Position numbers and translations under genes: made by a program. The notes beneath the pieces are model-generated. The model saw only the letters and a list, made by a program, of their open reading frames with translations. It had not been told where the DNA came from and searched no databases. Shown in pieces: positions 60,568-64,000 of a DNA stretch of 64,000 nt. Every line of letters starts with the position of its first letter. Positions within the stretch are counted from its first letter, which is position 1. Source of the stretch: Peribacillus frigoritolerans_B (GTDB lineage: Bacteria; Bacillota; Bacilli; Bacillales; DSM-1321); NCBI RefSeq assembly GCF_044762665.1, contig NZ_JBIWES010000005.1, forward strand, positions 186,001 to 250,000, given 5' to 3'.

Positions 60568-60606
60568 TTTGCCCCATAAGAAAAAGAGCTGATAGTCACA
60601 GCTCTT
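60568..60606 (-). repeat. dispersed repeat copy acting as MazG-like gene terminator
   Basis: TTGCCCCATAAG, then AAAAAGAGCTGATAGTCACAG and CTCTTT. The AAAGAGCTG/CAGCTCTTT arms form a perfect 9-bp stem. Confidence 0.65.
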
Positions 60607-60666
60607 TCACTGGTTTACTGAAATTAGGTATGCACACTTCTTGTTCACCTATTAAACGAGAAGAAC

Positions 60667-60987
60667 TTATGCATGATCATAGCGTTCAGATAGCTTCTTT
60701 TTATGGGCATTGAACACTTCTTCCAAGGGGATATTGTACTTGTTCGCAATCACAATCAAGTTTCCTAACACATCTCCCAACTCTTCGGTTAGCTCCTGTA
60801 TGTTCTCTTCAAACGAACCAATAACTTCATCAGGTCTATCCCTGCCAATCTCAAGGGAGCGAATGGCTCGTGCAACCTCGCCGGTTTCTTCTGCCAAAAA
60901 GCCTATGCGAATGAAAATGTCCAATTCTGACCACCCTCGTGCTTCATAATAATCTTTTACCCATTGTTGAAATTCAGTAACGTTCAT
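60667..60987 (-). CDS. MazG-like nucleotide pyrophosphohydrolase
   Basis: About 106 residues. The MazG fold core is visible as IRIGFLAEETGEVARAIRSLE with the E-E-x-E metal ligands, then ELTEELGDVLGNLIVIANKYNIPLEEVFNAHKKKL with the E-x-x-D pair. It hydrolyses nucleoside triphosphates to monophosphates, perhaps non-canonical or damaged ones. The second ATG, six bases after AAAGGTGG, is preferred. It is a single gene. Confidence 0.83.
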   Translation of the reverse strand: MNVTEFQQWVKDYYEARGWSELDIFIRIGFLAEETGEVARAIRSLEIGRDRPDEVIGSFEENIQELTEELGDVLGNLIVIANKYNIPLEEVFNAHKKKLSERYDHA

Positions 60988-61086
60988 ATTCATCCACCTT
61001 TCATTAGATCATTCAAGTTTAACAAATCCCCTTGAATTTTGTATGATAAGAAAGGAAGATTACTGAAAAATGGGAGATGTGATATT

Positions 61087-61668
61087 TTGAAAAGTCTAGC
61101 TGTATTTTGTGGATCAAGCAAAGGTGCATCTGCTGTCTATGCAGAAGAGGCTAAAAAACTGGGTGCGGAATTGGCAAAGCGTAATATTACCCTTGTTTAC
61201 GGAGGCTCCAGTGTAGGGATCATGGGTGCAGTTGCAGATTCCGTTTTGGAAGCAGGCGGAAATGTAATTGGAGTGATGCCAGATTTTCTAGAAAAAAAGG
61301 AAATAGCACATAAGAATTTAACCGAACTGATCGTCGTGGAATCCATGCATGAAAGAAAAGCAAAAATGGCCGAGCTTGCAGATGGGTTCATGGCCTTGCC
61401 AGGCGGGCCTGGAACATTGGAAGAATTCTTTGAGATTTTCACTTGGGCTCAGCTTGGTCTTCATCAAAAACCTTGCGGACTCTTAAATATCAATCACTAT
61501 TATGATCCTTTGGTCGCTTTATTCAACCATATGTCCGACGAACAGTTCCTGCATGAAAAATTCCGTTCCATGGCGCTGGTAGATGTCGAACCAAATGGAC
61601 TTCTTGATCAATTCATTACATATGAACCGCCAACCGTAAAAACTTTCATTACCGAAAAACAAACCTGA
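61087..61668 (+). CDS. LOG-family protein (YvdD-like)
   Basis: About 193 residues. The start LKSLAVFCGSSKGASAVYAE and GGSSVGIMGAVADSVLEAGG are the Rossmann-like nucleotide site. The catalytic PGGPGTLEEFFEIFTWAQLG contains the PGGxGTxxE motif of LOG phosphoribohydrolases, which release a base from nucleoside 5'-monophosphates (cytokinin-like in plants; biological role in bacilli unclear). TTG is taken as start with GGGAGATGTGATATT upstream. Confidence 0.88.
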   Translation: MKSLAVFCGSSKGASAVYAEEAKKLGAELAKRNITLVYGGSSVGIMGAVADSVLEAGGNVIGVMPDFLEKKEIAHKNLTELIVVESMHERKAKMAELADGFMALPGGPGTLEEFFEIFTWAQLGLHQKPCGLLNINHYYDPLVALFNHMSDEQFLHEKFRSMALVDVEPNGLLDQFITYEPPTVKTFITEKQT

Positions 61669-61680
61669 TCATTAAAAAAC

Positions 61681-61715
61681 AACCGGCCAAGATCATAATG
61701 ACCTTGGCCGGTTTT
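61681..61715. terminator. terminator between convergent LOG and Nudix genes
   Basis: AACCGGCCAAG and CTTGGCCGGTT pair across ATCATAATGAC, followed by TTGATAA on the plus strand. A-rich sequence precedes it. Confidence 0.8.
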
Positions 61716-61728
61716 GATAAACTGCAGG

Positions 61729-62148
61729 TTAGGTAAATATCTGGTTTAAATAATCTCCATGCCCTTTGATAAGTTGCACTTCATGTTCGGATGAAATCCA
61801 GAAGAAATGGAATGTCAGCCCCGCTTCATCTCCTCCACCAGTCGGCTGATGTTCCCATTCATCAGGAACATTCGATACACTTATTCGATAAAAATATCTA
61901 TTATGTATGGCACCATCAGTGTTCTCCCAAAAATCTACTGCCATTAATTTCTCCACATGAAAATTTTCCAGACCTGTTTCTTCTTTCATTTCCCTAAGCA
62001 CTGCTTGGTAAGCATCTTCTTGAGGCTTCACTGTTCCCTTGGGTATCTGTATACCGGCTTCCCTAATGGGATGTTGAAAAACCAATACCTGTGTTTCTCC
62101 ATTATTGATTCTTGTCACATACCCGTAAGCTTTTTTTATCGGTATCAC
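61729..62148 (-). CDS. Nudix hydrolase
   Basis: About 139 residues. The Nudix box is seen as GTVKPQEDAYQAVLREMKEETGL, with a GxxxPxE-like start and REMKEETG. The opening is KKAYGYVTRINNGETQVLVFQH. The exact substrate (nucleotide sugar, dinucleotide or pyrophosphate) is not evident. Several starts are possible; GTG seven bases after GGGGG has the best spacing. It follows fabZ by 13 bp, so the two share a transcript. Confidence 0.83.
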   Translation of the reverse strand: MIPIKKAYGYVTRINNGETQVLVFQHPIREAGIQIPKGTVKPQEDAYQAVLREMKEETGLENFHVEKLMAVDFWENTDGAIHNRYFYRISVSNVPDEWEHQPTGGGDEAGLTFHFFWISSEHEVQLIKGHGDYLNQIFT

Positions 62149-62161
62149 CATCATTCCCCCG

Positions 62162-62587
62162 TTAATCACCAAAAGCAAAAATGAGCTCTGTCTCGCATAC
62201 AGTTTCCCCCTCGACAGTAGCCCTTCCTTTTCCTTTACCGATAGGACCTTTCAAGCGAGTAATCTCTACTTCTAAACGTAATTGGTCCCCTGGTCTTACT
62301 TGCCTTTTAAAACGACACCCATCAATCCCAGCCAAAAGCCCGATCCGTCCTTTATTTTCTTCTTTTGTAAGCATGACAACAGCACTTACCTGTGCTAATG
62401 CCTCCACGATCAATACACCTGGCATCACTGGGTAATTGGGAAAGTGACCAGTAAAAAACTCTTCATTTGCCGTTACATTTTTAATGGCCACCGCCCTCTT
62501 TCCTTCTTCCAATTCCAAAACTCTATCAACTAAAAGAAATGGATAGCGATGCCTGATAATGTCTTTGATTTCTTGAATATCAATCAA
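62162..62587 (-). CDS. fabZ: 3-hydroxyacyl-ACP dehydratase
   Basis: About 141 residues in a single hotdog fold. IRHRYPFLLVDRVLELEEGK is the family's opening, GHFPNYPVMPGVLIVEALAQ carries the catalytic histidine and glutamate, and it ends KGKGRATVEGETVCETELIFAF. It removes water from 3-hydroxyacyl-ACP in the fatty acid cycle. TTG is taken as start, seven bases after GGGGGG. It heads a two-gene operon with a Nudix hydrolase. Other FAS genes are not in the window, as is common for Bacillus fabZ. Confidence 0.9.
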   Translation of the reverse strand: MIDIQEIKDIIRHRYPFLLVDRVLELEEGKRAVAIKNVTANEEFFTGHFPNYPVMPGVLIVEALAQVSAVVMLTKEENKGRIGLLAGIDGCRFKRQVRPGDQLRLEVEITRLKGPIGKGKGRATVEGETVCETELIFAFGD

Positions 62588-62665
62588 TATAAGTCCCCCC
62601 ATTGCTATGGATTGCTTTCACTTTATTTTACCATTAATATCACCATATGGTTATTTTTGTATTTT

Positions 62666-62703
62666 AAAAAAAGGCTGCCTGAGCAACCCTGTTTTTTGAT
62701 TCC
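62666..62703 (-). repeat. dispersed repeat copy after the BcrC-like gene
   Basis: AAAAAAAGGCTGCCTGAGCA, ACCCTGTTTTTTGATTCCGC. It lies at the end of the minus-strand PAP2 gene and can act as its terminator. Confidence 0.55.
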
Positions 62704-62705
62704 GC

Positions 62706-63320
62706 TTACAGATCCTTTGACTTTTTTTCCATCGATTTAGTTAACGGGGATAAAACCATTTGTTCATACCTCTCATATCCCCCTAATAATTTATGAAACA
62801 AGCTTATTTTAGGAACAACAAGGTAAACCGCCAATCCTGAAATGGTGCTCAGTATTGCTCCTGCCAGCACATCCGCCGGAAAGTGCACACCTACCCAAAT
62901 ACGGGAAATGCCAACAAGGAATGCCAGCATGATCCATAACAACCACCATCCTCTTTTGAAAAGCCAAAAAGATACACAAAACGAGAAAAACAAGATGGTA
63001 TGGTCGCTTGGAAATGAATTATCCACTGCTTTTTCAATTAACTTATTAACATTGGTCAATTCGGCAAATGGCTGATTATTCGAATGCAATCTCCCTGCCA
63101 TTTTCCCCAACATTTCAGCTATTACAAACGTAATCATCCCACAAACAACCATCATCCTGCTCTGTTCATTTCGAGTGAACCATATTACGATGACTGCCAA
63201 AGCTAATAAAAATACCATGTACTCGGCAATGAAAATGGCAGAAGGGTTTAAATAATCGTACTGTTTCCCTAAGTCATTGATCATTCTGAATACATTGATA
63301 TTCAACTCAAAAAAGTCCAT
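62706..63320 (-). CDS. undecaprenyl-diphosphatase, BcrC-type PAP2 protein
   Basis: A 204-residue membrane protein with five or six helices. The PAP2 active site appears in three parts: KMAGRLHSNNQPF, NSFPSDHTILFFSF and GISRIWVGVHFPADVLAGA, giving the catalytic histidines. Start MDFFELNINVFRMINDLGKQYDYL matches Bacillus BcrC. It recycles the lipid carrier for cell-wall synthesis by removing one phosphate outside the membrane and gives bacitracin tolerance. Some bacilli have several paralogues, so the gene symbol is left open. AAGGTTGGATATGAA precedes the ATG. Confidence 0.88.
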   Translation of the reverse strand: MDFFELNINVFRMINDLGKQYDYLNPSAIFIAEYMVFLLALAVIVIWFTRNEQSRMMVVCGMITFVIAEMLGKMAGRLHSNNQPFAELTNVNKLIEKAVDNSFPSDHTILFFSFCVSFWLFKRGWWLLWIMLAFLVGISRIWVGVHFPADVLAGAILSTISGLAVYLVVPKISLFHKLLGGYERYEQMVLSPLTKSMEKKSKDL

Positions 63321-63523
63321 TTCATATCCAACCTTCCTCTTTTTCTTACATATTATAGAGAAAGGAAATAAATCTCCATCGTTTTTCCTAACAATTTAAT
63401 CCATTATCTTACATTTTCGTCACATGCATCTTGGTTCTATGCGGTTTCGCTAGACTTATAAAATCTTCTTGTATATTCCCTAAACTTTCTATATAATCCA
63501 TAGAAAAATACGGAGGTTAGTAA

Positions 63524-63919
63524 ATGAATAATGATAGGAACTCTGTTCTAATTCATGAAAACCAGGAAAATGTTTGGAATGCGATTACGAATGATGAAAT
63601 CATTTCTAAATGGTATGCCCCGGGTTCAAAATGGAGTATTCCTAAACTCAAGGTTGGAGAGAAGGCCATCTTCGTGTTAATGCCTAGTGCACATAACAAT
63701 CTTAAAGAGAATGAAAGCATCCCAATGAGCTTTACAATCCAAGAAATAATCCCTTACGAAAGGTTTTCTTATTCCTCGGATTCGGATAAACTCGTTTTCA
63801 CTTTTGAAATATTCCTAGAATCTGAAGGCACTGGAGTATCCATTAACATGGACGGATATGAACTTAGTTCGGCTAACTTAAAAGCATTTTTAGAAGGAAA
63901 AGAACTTCCCTATACCTAA
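63524..63919 (+). CDS. SRPBCC/AHSA1-domain protein
   Basis: A 131-residue protein of the START-like superfamily. VLIHENQENVWNAITNDEIISKWYAPGSKWSIPKLKVGEKAIF is the standard AHSA1 opening, with the W in KWYAPG. The final helix ANLKAFLEGKELPYT closes the cavity. It binds a hydrophobic ligand or acts as an Hsp90 co-chaperone-like domain; function unknown. ACGGAGGTTAGTAA gives the start. Confidence 0.83.
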   Translation: MNNDRNSVLIHENQENVWNAITNDEIISKWYAPGSKWSIPKLKVGEKAIFVLMPSAHNNLKENESIPMSFTIQEIIPYERFSYSSDSDKLVFTFEIFLESEGTGVSINMDGYELSSANLKAFLEGKELPYT

Positions 63920-64000
63920 TGATCCATTGGAAAGAGACTCTAGTTCATTCACATGTTTATAAATAAATCGATGCTATACCCCTTTGGATATAGAGTCTTT

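Noticed and set aside
1..64000. rRNA, tRNA, complete insertion sequence or prophage
   Set aside because: No cloverleaf, rRNA-like, transposase or phage structural sequence was recognised on either strand.

Overview
The window looks like a chromosomal segment of a Bacillaceae bacterium, most like the Peribacillus (Bacillus simplex/frigoritolerans) group. Evidence: Gram-positive ribosome binding sites with frequent TTG/GTG starts; Bacillus-type gene families (ComK, YesM/YesN, SacB-LevB, AzlCD, FatR with a CYP102A fused P450 reductase, a tiny YjcZ protein, BcrC); a cre box; and two Bacillaceae-type intergenic repeat families. The species is inferred. No rRNA, tRNA, CRISPR array, complete insertion sequence or prophage was seen. 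A 97-base N gap lies inside a tandem array near 56.3 kb.

Layout. 0-6.3 kb: end of a GlnK-like kinase, divergent gltT-aspA (dicarboxylic amino acid uptake and deamination to fumarate, with a cre box and a triple 10-bp repeat), a 2-hydroxyacid dehydrogenase and a non-canonical Nramp-like transporter. 6.7-12.2 kb: a small Asn-rich protein, an Excalibur protein, a ComK homologue, two overlapping DGQHR/DndB-like genes, and a protealysin-emfourin protease/inhibitor pair. 12.5-15.7 kb: PepSY-TM plus YtkA-like lipoprotein, then decayed and very small genes. 15.8-21.8 kb: serA under a ZTP-type riboswitch, a stand-alone FtsH extracellular domain, single metabolic genes, and a class D beta-lactamase.

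22.2-30 kb is a coherent fructan module: a YesM/YesN-type two-component system, an orphan sugar-binding lipoprotein, levansucrase (sacB) and endolevanase (levB). A TAAGACTAA motif is shared upstream of the kinase and sacB. 30.4-36 kb: carbonic anhydrase plus SulP transporter, and a response regulator/kinase/PepSY operon. 36-55.8 kb: many single minus-strand genes separated by copies of a dispersed repeat. Several genes here are interrupted: Nudix, LURP-one and MocR by single in-frame stops, SUKH by a frameshift in a T run. The broken MocR gene faces azlCD and two matching dyad operators remain. 55.8-56.5 kb: a 21-bp tandem array. 56.5-60.4 kb: CYP102A and FatR-type TetR with palindromic operators. 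60.6-64 kb: MazG-like, LOG, Nudix, FabZ, BcrC-like and SRPBCC genes.

Starts were chosen by ribosome binding site spacing and often differ from the longest reading frame. Functions come from motif and family recognition by eye; no database search was possible.
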